Part shown: positions 1 through 8,153 of the stretch, one piece after another
How positions within the stretch are numbered: position 1 is the first letter of the stretch
Layout: every line of letters starts with the position of its first letter
DNA from: UBA4722 sp044221135
GTDB taxonomy: Bacteria > Pseudomonadota > Gammaproteobacteria > DSM-16500
Assembly: GCA_044221135.1 (NCBI GenBank)
Contig: JBGAPT010000006.1
Location: 1 to 64,000 of the forward strand
Length of the DNA stretch: 64,000 bases
Direction of reading: 5' to 3'
Translations under genes and position numbers: made by a program
Notes under the pieces: generated by a model
What the model saw: the letters and a program-made list of their open reading frames with translations, nothing else
Told to the model about the DNA's origin: nothing
Databases searched by the model: none

Positions 1-2
1 GG

Positions 3-98
3 TATAGTTTTTATAAAAGCAACGGGGATATTGATGTCGATAAAATGGCTCGAGTGCTTGAGATACACTTAAAACAGCACTTCTGGGAGGCGGCTTAA
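3..98 (+). CDS. 3' end of an unidentified coding sequence
   Basis: An open frame enters from the left edge and stops with TAA at 96-98, giving about 31 residues that end in KQHFWEAA. The fragment is charged and reads like protein, but it is too short to assign to a family. Nothing links it to the lipase gene that starts 660 bases later. The upstream part lies outside the window, so it cannot be told whether the gene is intact. Confidence 0.35.
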   Translation, partial: YSFYKSNGDIDVDKMARVLEIHLKQHFWEAA

Positions 99-759
99 CT
101 CAGATTCGACAGTTTTGGGGGTTCTTGCACTGGAGACCTTATAGATAGCGGCTTCAAGTTCATTGGAACTTAATGTTTGCAGATTGTTATACAAAAAATA
201 TCCTTGCAAATAAGACTAATCACTTTCTTCCTATTGCTAATATCTCTCAATACAGAGTTTTCCGCCTGCGATACTCGAAATAATAGCACGCTAGAAAGAA
301 ACAAAAGCTAAAAAATAGCCGTGTTATCAAGAATAATGAAGGGATTATCATATCGAATATCAACTCTATGTTTTAAAGGGATTGATTAAGGGAAAGGGGA
401 TAATCAAGTAATGAAAGTTAAATTTTAGCAACTACTAACATGGTAACTTATAATTTACTATGCTAGTCAATTAGCTCTTTGCTTACATTTGGTTGTAATG
501 GCTGACTATTTATAACGTTATTATTTAGTAGTAATGGCACGTCTGCTATCTCGAAATTGGAATATCAAAAATAGAAAACATCACTAACAAGTGATTCACA
601 TTTCTAGTTGACAGATTTTTAATTAAGATTAACATTTAAAGATCTTTATTCACACTCGTCGAAGAAGAATGTTATCTTAAATTTTTTAAGAAAAAAATAA
701 TCTAAAAAATTTTCCTGCTTCACTTAACATAAATTTACTTTGCAGATAGGATTAAGAAT
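99..759. other. 660-bp intergenic stretch, no gene seen
   Basis: All frames are closed at short intervals and no structured RNA is evident. A TTGACA hexamer at 607-612 could be the -35 element of the downstream lipase gene. The -10 region after it is poor, so this promoter is only a suggestion. Confidence 0.4.
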
Positions 760-1902
760 ATGCCAACTGATCGTGAGTACCTTTTAATGAGTAAGTTAGC
801 CTATAAATTGGGTAACGAACCTATACAAGCGAATTTCATTAACCAAGAGATGAAAGATCAAGGCTTGCCGGGATGGAGGTTACTACAAACATCAAGACAC
901 ATGGGATTAGGATCAGAAGCAGATTATTTTGGTATCGCTTTAAAAAAAAGAAATGAAATTGTTATTGCTCATCGTGGTACTATTCGTGAGAGTAAACTAA
1001 ATATAGGCGTTGATTTTTTAATAATTGCTGGTCAAAATCCAGACATTATTCTAACCCCATGTAGAAATTTTGTTGAGAACGTTTGCGCTCAACACAATGC
1101 ATCATCAATTTCAATGACAGGGCATTCTCTGGGTGGATTCCTTGCTGCTTACAGTGCAGCTGTTCTTCGCGTGCCAGCTGTAACCTTTGATAGCTTGGGT
1201 GCTAAAATTATTCTAGAGACATTCTACTCGCAATTGCCAGATAATAGCCATAATGTAACTAACTATCTCGCTCACCCAAATCTTGTGAATACTGTAACGG
1301 AACAAACGGGTAGAATTTACTATCTTGATGTAGGTAGTGACCCTTCGGTATTAACAGCATTTGTTAGTCATACTTTGCAAGAATCCACTCATAGTACAGT
1401 GACATTACAAGCGTTAAATGAAATAACTTCACAAGCGGCTCAACACCAACAACTGATTTTATTATTTTTTATTTTTCTAATCGACTTAATTAACACTTTT
1501 GGTCTTAGTCATTCATTGGATAATTTTGAATCTGCCTTTGATCAAGCAGGGAACCTTCTGCCAAGTAAATGTAGAGGGACTGTGAGTCATTGGCCCTCAG
1601 GACAAAGTCTGCCAAATAGAACGTCACCAACATATGGAAATCTGCCCAACGCGCAAGTTGCTTTATCACACGAGCACAAAACAACGTCCATCTCTACTAC
1701 ATGTTCTGTGACATCGACAACTACTACTCCCGAAATGATAAGAACGTTGGCTAGTAGTATGTCATCTGCGGGTATTATTCAGAATGCCTCTACGACAAAT
1801 GTAAATGCTTGCACGACTTCTTCAGACATGACATCAAGTGCTACTACTACAGAAAACAACGCCACACAATGTCGAATACGCATGCATAATTCCAAGGATT
1901 AA
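760..1902 (+). CDS. Lipase_3-family protein (alpha/beta hydrolase) with a Ser/Thr-rich tail
   Basis: The protein has 380 residues. The nucleophile elbow GHSLGG lies at residues 121-126 (catalytic Ser123), after a strand with IVIAHRGT (residues 68-74) that matches the oxyanion region of lipase_3 (PF01764) proteins. A hydrophobic stretch around residues 230-247 could be a membrane segment. The last 100 residues are rich in Ser and Thr and of low complexity. There is no N-terminal signal peptide. Lipase_3 proteins hydrolyse acyl esters, and in Legionellales such proteins are often effector candidates; the substrate here is unknown. A DNFES-containing motif after the hydrolase domain recurs in the 1052-residue lipase at 55938-59096, so this looks like a shortened relative. 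The ribosome-binding site is weak (gatagg, about 10 bases before ATG). Confidence 0.75.
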   Translation: MPTDREYLLMSKLAYKLGNEPIQANFINQEMKDQGLPGWRLLQTSRHMGLGSEADYFGIALKKRNEIVIAHRGTIRESKLNIGVDFLIIAGQNPDIILTPCRNFVENVCAQHNASSISMTGHSLGGFLAAYSAAVLRVPAVTFDSLGAKIILETFYSQLPDNSHNVTNYLAHPNLVNTVTEQTGRIYYLDVGSDPSVLTAFVSHTLQESTHSTVTLQALNEITSQAAQHQQLILLFFIFLIDLINTFGLSHSLDNFESAFDQAGNLLPSKCRGTVSHWPSGQSLPNRTSPTYGNLPNAQVALSHEHKTTSISTTCSVTSTTTTPEMIRTLASSMSSAGIIQNASTTNVNACTTSSDMTSSATTTENNATQCRIRMHNSKD

Positions 1903-1929
1903 GAGCGAACGACTTATTGTTATTCTAGC

Positions 1930-1962
1930 TCCTTCAATAATTGTAGATTTGAAATTGAAGGA
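1930..1962 (+). terminator. Hairpin after the lipase gene, possible terminator
   Basis: TCCTTCAAT at 1930-1938 is the exact reverse complement of ATTGAAGGA at 1954-1962, with a 15-base loop. It begins 28 bases after the lipase stop codon. There is no T-run after it, so intrinsic termination is uncertain. Confidence 0.35.
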
Positions 1963-2060
1963 TAACATCGTAATGCTATGCGAATAAAAGAAATATATGA
2001 GAATGATTCAAACAATAGGTGTAATAACCAAAAACCGTCGAAAATTCCGTAAAGCCATTC

Positions 2061-2822
2061 TTATATTTCTAATAAAAATTTTTGATTAATGAATCTTTCT
2101 GGAATAATATTTATAAAACCATATTCTATAGCTGCACTAATAAGTTCAGATTTGCTTGTACAATTAAATTTTAATTTAAGTTTCTCCATGTGGATTTCAA
2201 CAGTTCTGGGAGATATATTTAATATTTTTGAGATTTCTCTCAATGTTTTCCCTCTAATTAAAAAATGAAGACATTCATGTTGTCTACTAGACAAATTAAT
2301 TCCTCCACTGATTCCTCCAACTATATATTTCTTATCAAGATATTTGCCTTCTATAGATTTTTCATATTTTTTATCTTTGTTCATCAAAGTTAATCCCATT
2401 TTTAAAAAATTATTAGGGAGTTCAACACAATATCCAGATACACCTACAATACTTTTTTCTAAAAATATTGGAGATTTTTCAACAAAAAATATTTTTAATT
2501 CTTGTTTACTCTTTTCCCCTATGGTATGTATTTCTATAAATTTAATATTTTTTTCGCTTAAAATTACCTTCTTATCACCATCTATGCACAAATCAGAAAA
2601 ACGTTGGATCTCTGATTTTATGTTATGATCATTTTTTCCTACTGCATCATCAACATCTTCAAATGAAAATAATTTTAAAGCTGGCTCATTCATCCCTGTA
2701 AAGCTAAGATTAATATCCTTTTTCCACGAAGGAATACCTGTAATAAGATTTTTTTGATCAGTATTAAAACTGGAGTTGCTTGTATAAGTATGAGGATCAT
2801 TATTTTTTGATTTTGGTAACAT
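2061..2822 (-). CDS. LuxR-type transcriptional regulator
   Basis: This is a 253-residue regulator. The C-terminal part (about residues 175-238) is a LuxR/GerE helix-turn-helix with the diagnostic run ISKILNISPRTVEIHMEKLK followed by KLKFNCTSKSELI. The N-terminal 150 residues resemble the PAS-like sensor half found in many Legionellales LuxR proteins (motif IPSWKKDINLSFTGMN), but no ligand can be named. The start is well supported by AGGAG five bases before ATG. The gene stands alone, convergent with the lipase, so its targets cannot be inferred from position. It has the same architecture as the regulator at 5144-6004 and the HTH proteins near 14.5 kb. Confidence 0.85.
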   Translation of the reverse strand: MLPKSKNNDPHTYTSNSSFNTDQKNLITGIPSWKKDINLSFTGMNEPALKLFSFEDVDDAVGKNDHNIKSEIQRFSDLCIDGDKKVILSEKNIKFIEIHTIGEKSKQELKIFFVEKSPIFLEKSIVGVSGYCVELPNNFLKMGLTLMNKDKKYEKSIEGKYLDKKYIVGGISGGINLSSRQHECLHFLIRGKTLREISKILNISPRTVEIHMEKLKLKFNCTSKSELISAAIEYGFINIIPERFINQKFLLEI

Positions 2823-2915
2823 ATTATCTCCTAAAAATTTTTCATATAAATTGTCTATTTCATACTCATCTTACGCCTCTTCTTAAAATTAAGTCTATTT
2901 AAAATAATGCTGTAA

Positions 2916-3129
2916 AAAAATATAGGTAGAGTAAAAAATACAGCGTCTTATGAGCAAGAAAATTTGGCTCTCCACAATTTTCTGTCGTTAATTCGTTTTA
3001 AAAAATCGGGGTTTCAACAACTCACGTTTTACTGAAGCTAGGCTTGCAAATGCGCTAGCTTGGATGAAAAAGCAAGGTCTTATCCCTACTGACAACAAAG
3101 GACATACCCATATTAAATCTTCTAAATAA
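2916..3129 (+). pseudogene. Remnant of an unidentified coding sequence with one frameshift
   Basis: One plus-strand frame is open from 2916 to about 3000 and reads ASYEQENLALHNFLSLIRFK. A second frame continues through 3129 and reads GFNNSRFTEARLANALAWMK before KKQGLIPTDNKGHTHIKSSK and a stop. The two pieces join smoothly if one base is lost or gained in the A-run near 2999-3005. The composition is protein-like, but I cannot name the family. No start codon or ribosome-binding site is visible, so this is probably a decayed 3' end. Confidence 0.35.
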
Positions 3130-3304
3130 ATACCCCACTGAACTGCCAAAAGTAGTATTATTACATATTTGACAAAAAGATACTTTCTTAAATGTCAACC
3201 CTAGATTAAGAAATTTTATTCTGTCACTGCAGTGAGCAGGCCATCTTGAAATCAAATTAAACGCAATCAAATTCGCAAAAATTTTATCTTTCAATTTTTA
3301 GCGT

Positions 3305-3901
3305 TTATGATGATTCACTGCCACTGCTAAGGCTTTTACGTTTTACTGTCGGAGTTTCTGGTGCTTCTAGTATTTTTTGTGTTCTTAGTGAATGTAATGG
3401 GCTACCACCTGCTGTTTTTACACGATCAACGTACGAAGTAGACCTGTATTGACTTTTTTCTCTACCTCTTTCTAATGTTTTTTCTTGTTTAACTCTAGCA
3501 TCATTAATATTATCCAGTAGAGTGGGTAGTCGACCATTTATACGAATAAATCTGAAAATTTCAACTATCCAAGGACCGCAATTAAAATCATCCTGTTGAA
3601 GTGGGATTTCCTGAAAATGAATATGATCATTAGTTAGTGTAATATCAAAAATCGCAGTATCATTTAAAATATTAATAATTTCATTTTTTCTTGTATCAGA
3701 TAAACCACCATATGGGTCAATCCAATAAATAATAGGATTTCCATTTGTTCGATTAACATAAAGATCAATCCAGTGATTTTCATTAATTCTTAATGGCAAA
3801 TAGTATAGTATAACTTCTTCATTAAATTCATTTTCTAGACGCTGTTGAATTAATTTAGCAGTATCATCATCTTTATTATTACTTAATGGCAAAGGTCGCA
3901 A
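3305..3901 (-). CDS. CE-clan cysteine protease (Ulp1/C48-like) domain, probably the 3' part of a broken gene
   Basis: The reading frame holds the ordered catalytic set of CE-clan proteases: His in ENHWIDLYV, Asp in IYWIDPYGG, the oxyanion Gln in PLQQDDFNCG and the nucleophile Cys in NCGPW. Such enzymes remove ubiquitin-like modifiers, and in intracellular bacteria they often act in the host cell as deubiquitinases or deSUMOylases. The only available start is a TTG without a Shine-Dalgarno sequence. The frame is open back to a stop at 3953-3955, and the upstream sequence reads on in another frame into an acidic linker and then the ankyrin gene. This suggests that the protease was the C-terminal domain of a longer ankyrin effector. 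The tail (about residues 145-198) is basic and Ser-rich. Confidence 0.7.
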   Translation of the reverse strand: MRPLPLSNNKDDDTAKLIQQRLENEFNEEVILYYLPLRINENHWIDLYVNRTNGNPIIYWIDPYGGLSDTRKNEIINILNDTAIFDITLTNDHIHFQEIPLQQDDFNCGPWIVEIFRFIRINGRLPTLLDNINDARVKQEKTLERGREKSQYRSTSYVDRVKTAGGSPLHSLRTQKILEAPETPTVKRKSLSSGSESS

Positions 3902-3906
3902 GATTT

Positions 3907-4147
3907 TTAAATCCGTACTATCTTTAAACTCATAGTTGAGTAAATCATATTGTCACTATAATCTTTATTATCATCAACCATATCGGTAAAAAAATTTCTA
4001 TCAATTTCTTCTTCACTAACATAATCAGATTGATCTGAAATGAAATCACTAAATGTATCAACAGTATCATCTTCCATCATATCGTCAGATTTATCATTAT
4101 CTTCATATTTATCTACATAAAGACTATATCCACAGGTATGGTAATAA
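3907..4147 (-). pseudogene. Acidic linker frame between the ankyrin and protease frames
   Basis: On the minus strand a third frame is open from inside the 3' end of the ankyrin gene to a stop at 3907-3909. It encodes a strongly acidic, Asp/Glu/Ser-rich stretch (YEDNDKSDDMMEDDTVDTFS and further) with no start signal of its own. It fills exactly the gap between the ankyrin frame (ends 4113) and the protease frame (open from 3952). The three frames are in three different phases, so two frameshifts are needed to join them. Whether these are real mutations or sequencing errors cannot be told here. Confidence 0.45.
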
Positions 4148-4898
4148 ATATTCTCTTGTAATCTTTATCTTTATGGAATTTGTGTTCCTTATTAGAAACA
4201 ATAAAGCCTACATTTACTGTAGCATAATTACGATCAGAAAGAGAAACATATTCAATGGATTTTAATTTAGTAAGATCATCTGTCTCGCTCACGACGAGGG
4301 CTTCTGTCATTGCTAAACGCTGATGTAATGATACAGCTTGTTTATCTTGACCATCTAATTCTTCCCACTGATCAGGAACAGCACATTTTTTCGCTGGGTT
4401 TCTGCCTTCATAAGTCAAAGCTAAATTGGGCGTAAGATAAATACCGGGATGAATTCTTTTTTGTGTTTGTATTTCTTGTTCAATTGATTCATTTACAGCG
4501 TCAATGCGTTTTTTTGTTTCTTCCTCTTTTTTTCTTTTTACTTTTTGTTCTTCATGCTCTAATAGCTGTTCTAAATGTCTTTTTTGCCAATCTGCTTTGC
4601 TACAATCAAGAGGCGTCTTTAAAGCAAGATTTTTTTCTTTAAGCGGGCAACCTAACTTAGCAAGTTTAGTTAATATTGTCTTTGGTGCATGTGCGCTAAC
4701 AGCTATATGCATTAAAGTGTTACCCAGCTCATCTTTGTAACTGAGATCAATTTGATTCCTCCGTTCGCTGCTAATCACTCTATCCAATTCACTCTCATTT
4801 CCCTGTTTAATTGCTTGGGTCATATCTTCGGTAGGAAAACTAGAACTTAAGGTGTTATTATAATCTTCTAAACCAACAGGAGCAGGTTGTCTAAACAT
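4113..4898 (-). CDS. Ankyrin-repeat protein, candidate host-directed effector (3'-frameshifted)
   Basis: I place the start at the ATG ending at 4898 because ACGGAGG lies eight bases before it; the frame is open 24 codons further upstream without such a site. The 261-residue product has ankyrin-like repeats at about residues 55-115 (DELGNTLMHIAVSAHAPKTI, then a repeat ending in TPLDCSKADW). A highly charged coiled-coil region follows (EEQKVKRKKEEETKKRIDAV, about residues 115-150) and then an unassigned C-terminal domain. No signal peptide or membrane segment is seen in this version. Ankyrin proteins of this kind are frequent type IV secretion effectors in Legionellales. The stop at 4113 falls in a phase shift into an acidic linker and a CE protease, so the protein may be truncated. 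Confidence 0.7.
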   Translation of the reverse strand: MFRQPAPVGLEDYNNTLSSSFPTEDMTQAIKQGNESELDRVISSERRNQIDLSYKDELGNTLMHIAVSAHAPKTILTKLAKLGCPLKEKNLALKTPLDCSKADWQKRHLEQLLEHEEQKVKRKKEEETKKRIDAVNESIEQEIQTQKRIHPGIYLTPNLALTYEGRNPAKKCAVPDQWEELDGQDKQAVSLHQRLAMTEALVVSETDDLTKLKSIEYVSLSDRNYATVNVGFIVSNKEHKFHKDKDYKRIFITIPVDIVFM

Positions 4899-5143
4899 AT
4901 AAGAAACCTCCGTAAAATGAGAGCATATGACGAAATGTGCTAGAAAGAATGAGATGAAATAGTATGGCATTGAACGAACAAGATAAATTAAGCCATAATT
5001 TTTTGTTTCTGTAAACTAGCAGCATAAATTACTTGTGCCACCTTGCTAAGATGAAATAGAAAAACGGCTTTCGATGTATTTTTATACAGTTTATCTTATA
5101 TTTGCTTTCTGGGTTCTTTGATAAAAGATAGCACTGAATTTTT

Positions 5144-6004
5144 CTATAAGGTGGTTCTAACATTTTTTAATAAAAAAAAATCCTCTATACCTATTCTATG
5201 ATAGCTTCTTACTAATTGTGACTGCTTGGTACAATTCAATTTTAATTTAACTGTAGAGAGATGAGATTCCACTGTCCTAGGGCTGATATTCAAAAGAATT
5301 GCTATTTCAGAAGCAGATTTTCCGAGTACACACCAATGTAAACACTCAGTTTCTCGTTTCGTCAAATAAATTTCATTATTGTTATTTATTAAAAAAAACT
5401 TATTAATTTCTAAGCTATTTAGAAACTCTTTCTTTAGGCTACTACTAACGATATTTAAGTTTGGGTACAATCTGTTTTCTTTTTCTTTATTATCATTTTC
5501 GTTAGAAATGATTTTAATTTTATTAGTTTCAAACTTACGTATTAAATCTTGTGCTTTATCTTTAAAATAAATTATAAAAGTTTTAAGAATATCTAAATTA
5601 TTTAAATAAAAATTTACAATAGAATAATTGTTCCTAGTTGTCGCAAAATGTGATAATTCACAAAAATCTTCATATTTATCTACTATGGTTATACCATAAT
5701 CTATATTAAAATAATCACGACATGTTTTAATCGCTTTATCTTCAGGAAAAATACTCCATAATAAAAATTTATCTGTTATTGCAAAAGGATCTGATTCCAT
5801 GACCGCTTTCATATATCTTTCATTTTCATAATAATTTTTTGCTGCTATAGGACTATTATTTATATCAATCCGCGAACCATCTTTATATATTTTTGTATAA
5901 CTAAAAAATGTAATATTCAAATTTAAAAGTGGGGCACATATTTGGCTAACATTTGGACATGTTTCAAGCATAAAGTTAATTGGTCTTTTTAATACTTTAT
6001 ACAT
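5144..6004 (-). CDS. LuxR-type transcriptional regulator
   Basis: The protein has 286 residues. The C-terminal LuxR/GerE helix-turn-helix spans about residues 215-275, with TKRETECLHWCVLGKSASEI and then LLNISPRTVESHLSTVKLKL. The N-terminal 200 residues resemble the sensor half of Legionellales LuxR regulators and include aromatic-rich segments (FLLWSIFPED), but no autoinducer pocket can be proved from sequence. AAGGAC precedes the ATG by about seven bases. The DNA-binding half is close to that of the protein at 2061-2822, including the KLxLNCT signature after the recognition helix, so the two are probably paralogues. It is monocistronic, with AT-rich spacers on both sides. Confidence 0.85.
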   Translation of the reverse strand: MYKVLKRPINFMLETCPNVSQICAPLLNLNITFFSYTKIYKDGSRIDINNSPIAAKNYYENERYMKAVMESDPFAITDKFLLWSIFPEDKAIKTCRDYFNIDYGITIVDKYEDFCELSHFATTRNNYSIVNFYLNNLDILKTFIIYFKDKAQDLIRKFETNKIKIISNENDNKEKENRLYPNLNIVSSSLKKEFLNSLEINKFFLINNNNEIYLTKRETECLHWCVLGKSASEIAILLNISPRTVESHLSTVKLKLNCTKQSQLVRSYHRIGIEDFFLLKNVRTTL

Positions 6005-6381
6005 GTTGTTGTCCTTATAAAAAATTTTTTACAAATAGGCTATTAACTGTATAAAAAAGAATAAAAGCAATACAATATACTAATAGATATTTTAATTATA
6101 TATTTATTAACACAATATACATTTTATACAGCTAGTAATCTAAAGCAACTTTTTTATAATTTTTTATTAACATCATTTCATGTAGCATATTTTTATAAAG
6201 CTAAAAATCACGTGTCTAAAAAGGCGAAAAACCATTTTTTTATTAGTGTATCACTGATAACTGTTTGTCTGATAGTTACAATTTTATATCTTTATATTTA
6301 ATTTATTATCGGTAAAAATACTGAATTTTTAGCACTGAATAAGTGAAAAATTCTTTACACTACCCTCTTGGATATCGATTA
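6005..6381. other. 377-bp AT-rich spacer
   Basis: I see no open frame of note and no clear hairpin terminator. The stretch from about 6040 to 6160 is extremely AT-rich and would suit a promoter of the minus-strand LuxR gene. No hexamer pair stands out enough to call. Confidence 0.4.
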
Positions 6382-6978
6382 TTATATTTCTTTTTTTCTC
6401 ATAAACGTGTAAGTCGAATGACAATATTCTAGCGTTTCTAACATAACAGGTTTAGTAGCAAAAAATAAATAAGATGAAACTATATTTCCTATTGGATGAT
6501 AGCACTTTCGACTTACTTCCTGCTCAATGGCTAATTTATTTTTAGGATCATTAGCTTCACTGTACCACTTTCCTATAGTATTACAGAGTGCGTCATTCAC
6601 AATGAACGGTTTTTTAAATTTTGAGGCTTCAGCAATTTTTACGCTTATTTCTTTTTCTTGAAGCATAGTAAGCGCAGGATTAAGAACTAATAAGCTTAAA
6701 ATAAACTGGGCATCACCCTCAGCATATGAAAAAGCAGTATAAAATGCGAAACGTCTTACTTTTAAACATCTTATATGTCCGACATAGATATCTATACATG
6801 GAGTATAATCACGTAAGAATTTAAGTATAGCAGGATGACTCTTTCGTTTCTGTACAGCAAGAATTAATGGCGAACCAGCCATCATATATGGATTATTTAA
6901 ATTTGGGTTTGCACCGACCTGGAGAAGAGTTCGCACCATTTTTGATTGATCCCATGATATCGCATAACATAAATTTGA
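6382..6978 (-). pseudogene. 5'-truncated ankyrin-repeat gene
   Basis: The frame contains an ankyrin consensus near its beginning: LCYAISWDQSKMVRTLLQVG followed by ANPN and SPLILAVQKRKSHPAILKFL. About 130 residues without recognised domains follow. The ankyrin reading runs upstream past the first ATG (6937-6939) until about 6978 and is then replaced by the tail of a serine recombinase on the opposite strand. The N-terminal part of the gene, including its real start, is therefore missing. The ATG at 6939 gives a 185-residue frame but lies in the middle of a repeat and has no ribosome-binding site. Confidence 0.6.
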
Positions 6979-7201
6979 GCGTGACCTTATTTGTGAAAGA
7001 ACAGAAGCCGGTCTTAAAGCAGCAAGAGCGCGCGGTCGTATTGGCGGAAGACCGCCATTACTTGATAGTCGTCAGATTAAACGCATGATTGAAATATATG
7101 ATGAACAGAAAAATACAGTGGCTGAGATTTGCAAAATTTATGATATCAGCAGGCCTTCTTTTTACAATTATCTCAACAAAAGAAAAAGAGCTTTGGCCTG
7201 A
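6974..7201 (+). pseudogene. C-terminal fragment of a serine recombinase (Tn3-type resolvase)
   Basis: The frame reads FERDLICERTEAGLKAARAR then GRIGGRPPLLDSRQIKRMIE and a helix-turn-helix ending NYLNKRKRALA. This is the conserved linker plus the DNA-binding HTH domain of resolvase/invertase family serine recombinases. The catalytic domain with its Ser nucleophile is absent; upstream the frame stops at 6965-6967, where the truncated ankyrin gene begins on the other strand. Together with the Tn3 transposase fragment at 11812-12501 it suggests the remains of a Tn3-family element. Confidence 0.85.
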
Positions 7202-7606
7202 TAAAAAACTAGGACAAGAGATTGAAGGCTAGCGCGCGATTTAGCTTATAGGTCATTTTGAACGAATATCGGCTTACTCCGTAGAATGCGTCTATTTTTC
7301 ATGTTCTAAGTATATGTTATTTAGACATTAATTGAAGCTCAATAAAGTGAGCTGGCTTTTACAAGTGGTTTAGTAGCCAGCAATTTCATAGTAGTTTCCG
7401 AGAATTACAAGCACACATCAAAAAGTAAACTATCGCTTTAGGAGAGATGAAAAATATATTTTCTTAAAAACTGGTAATTGTGCAATATTTGCACTATACT
7501 AGTAGAGATTAAGATAAAAAATGAAATCTCTAACAAAGCTACATCCCTTCTATCAAATCAATGACTATTTTTAATGACATACAAATCAATTTAACGAGGT
7601 ATTATC
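7202..7606. other. 405-bp spacer with a palindromic site before the WYL-like gene
   Basis: No coding sequence is evident. The only structured element I see is the GTGCAA-TAT-TTGCAC palindrome at 7480-7494, described separately. Confidence 0.4.
7480..7500 (+). promoter_or_regulatory. Palindromic operator beside a -10-like element
   Basis: GTGCAA (7480-7485) and TTGCAC (7489-7494) form a perfect inverted repeat around TAT. TATACT (7495-7500), a plausible -10 hexamer, follows at once. A protein bound here would cover the promoter of the gene starting at 7607. No convincing -35 is visible, so the promoter itself is tentative. Confidence 0.4.
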
Positions 7607-7906
7607 ATGAATACAGAAAAAATTATTGATGACGCAATATCTGAAAAAAAGACTATCACATTTGTATATAGTGGTTACAGAAGAACTGTAGAACCACATC
7701 ATTATGGAAAATTTGGTTCTTCTCAGCAATTACATGGATATCTTATCAACGGCGGTAGTAAATCTGATAAAATCCCTGGTTGGCGAAATTTTAAAATAGA
7801 AAAAATTGAAAAACTGGCGAAGAATGATGAAATTTTTACACCTGAGCCATCTTATAACCCGTCAAACTCACATTACGGAACAATTGAAAAGCAAGTTAAT
7901 AAATAA
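7607..7906 (+). CDS. Small WYL-domain-like protein
   Basis: The 99-residue protein begins with an acidic helix and the pattern AISEKKTITFVYSGYRRTVE followed by PHHYG. Later it has LHGYLING and IPGWRNFKIEKIEKL. This order matches short stand-alone WYL-type proteins, whose fold is thought to bind nucleotide or nucleic-acid ligands and often regulates other proteins. There is no HTH, so it is unlikely to bind DNA alone in the usual WYL-regulator way. GAGG lies about eight bases before the ATG. It sits alone between a long promoter region and a strong hairpin. Confidence 0.6.
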   Translation: MNTEKIIDDAISEKKTITFVYSGYRRTVEPHHYGKFGSSQQLHGYLINGGSKSDKIPGWRNFKIEKIEKLAKNDEIFTPEPSYNPSNSHYGTIEKQVNK

Positions 7907-7955
7907 AATTTATAATATTGGACATTCTGACATATCCGAATGAGCTTATTAGCAT

Positions 7956-7979
7956 GGCCGGTAATGTAAATTACCGGCC
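7956..7979. terminator. Strong hairpin between convergent genes, probable bidirectional terminator
   Basis: GGCCGGTAAT (7956-7965) and ATTACCGGCC (7970-7979) form a perfect 10-bp stem around a GTAA tetraloop. It lies downstream of both the plus-strand WYL-like gene and the minus-strand cydB. There is no T-run on either side, which weakens the terminator call. Confidence 0.5.
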
Positions 7980-8153
7980 GTATATCAGGAAAAAATTAAA
8001 AAACATATACATGTCAGACGATAGGATAAATCTTGTTGATACCCTATTACTGCAATTGAGAAATAATCAGCCTAAAGATACCATGGGCCAAAAGAAATAT
8101 TGTAATGGAAAGAAAATAAAGACTGATAAACCAAAGTATTTTTTTCTTCATCA

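Noticed and set aside
3055..3294. 79-codon minus-strand frame
   Set aside because: It overlaps the better supported plus-strand remnant and has no start signal.
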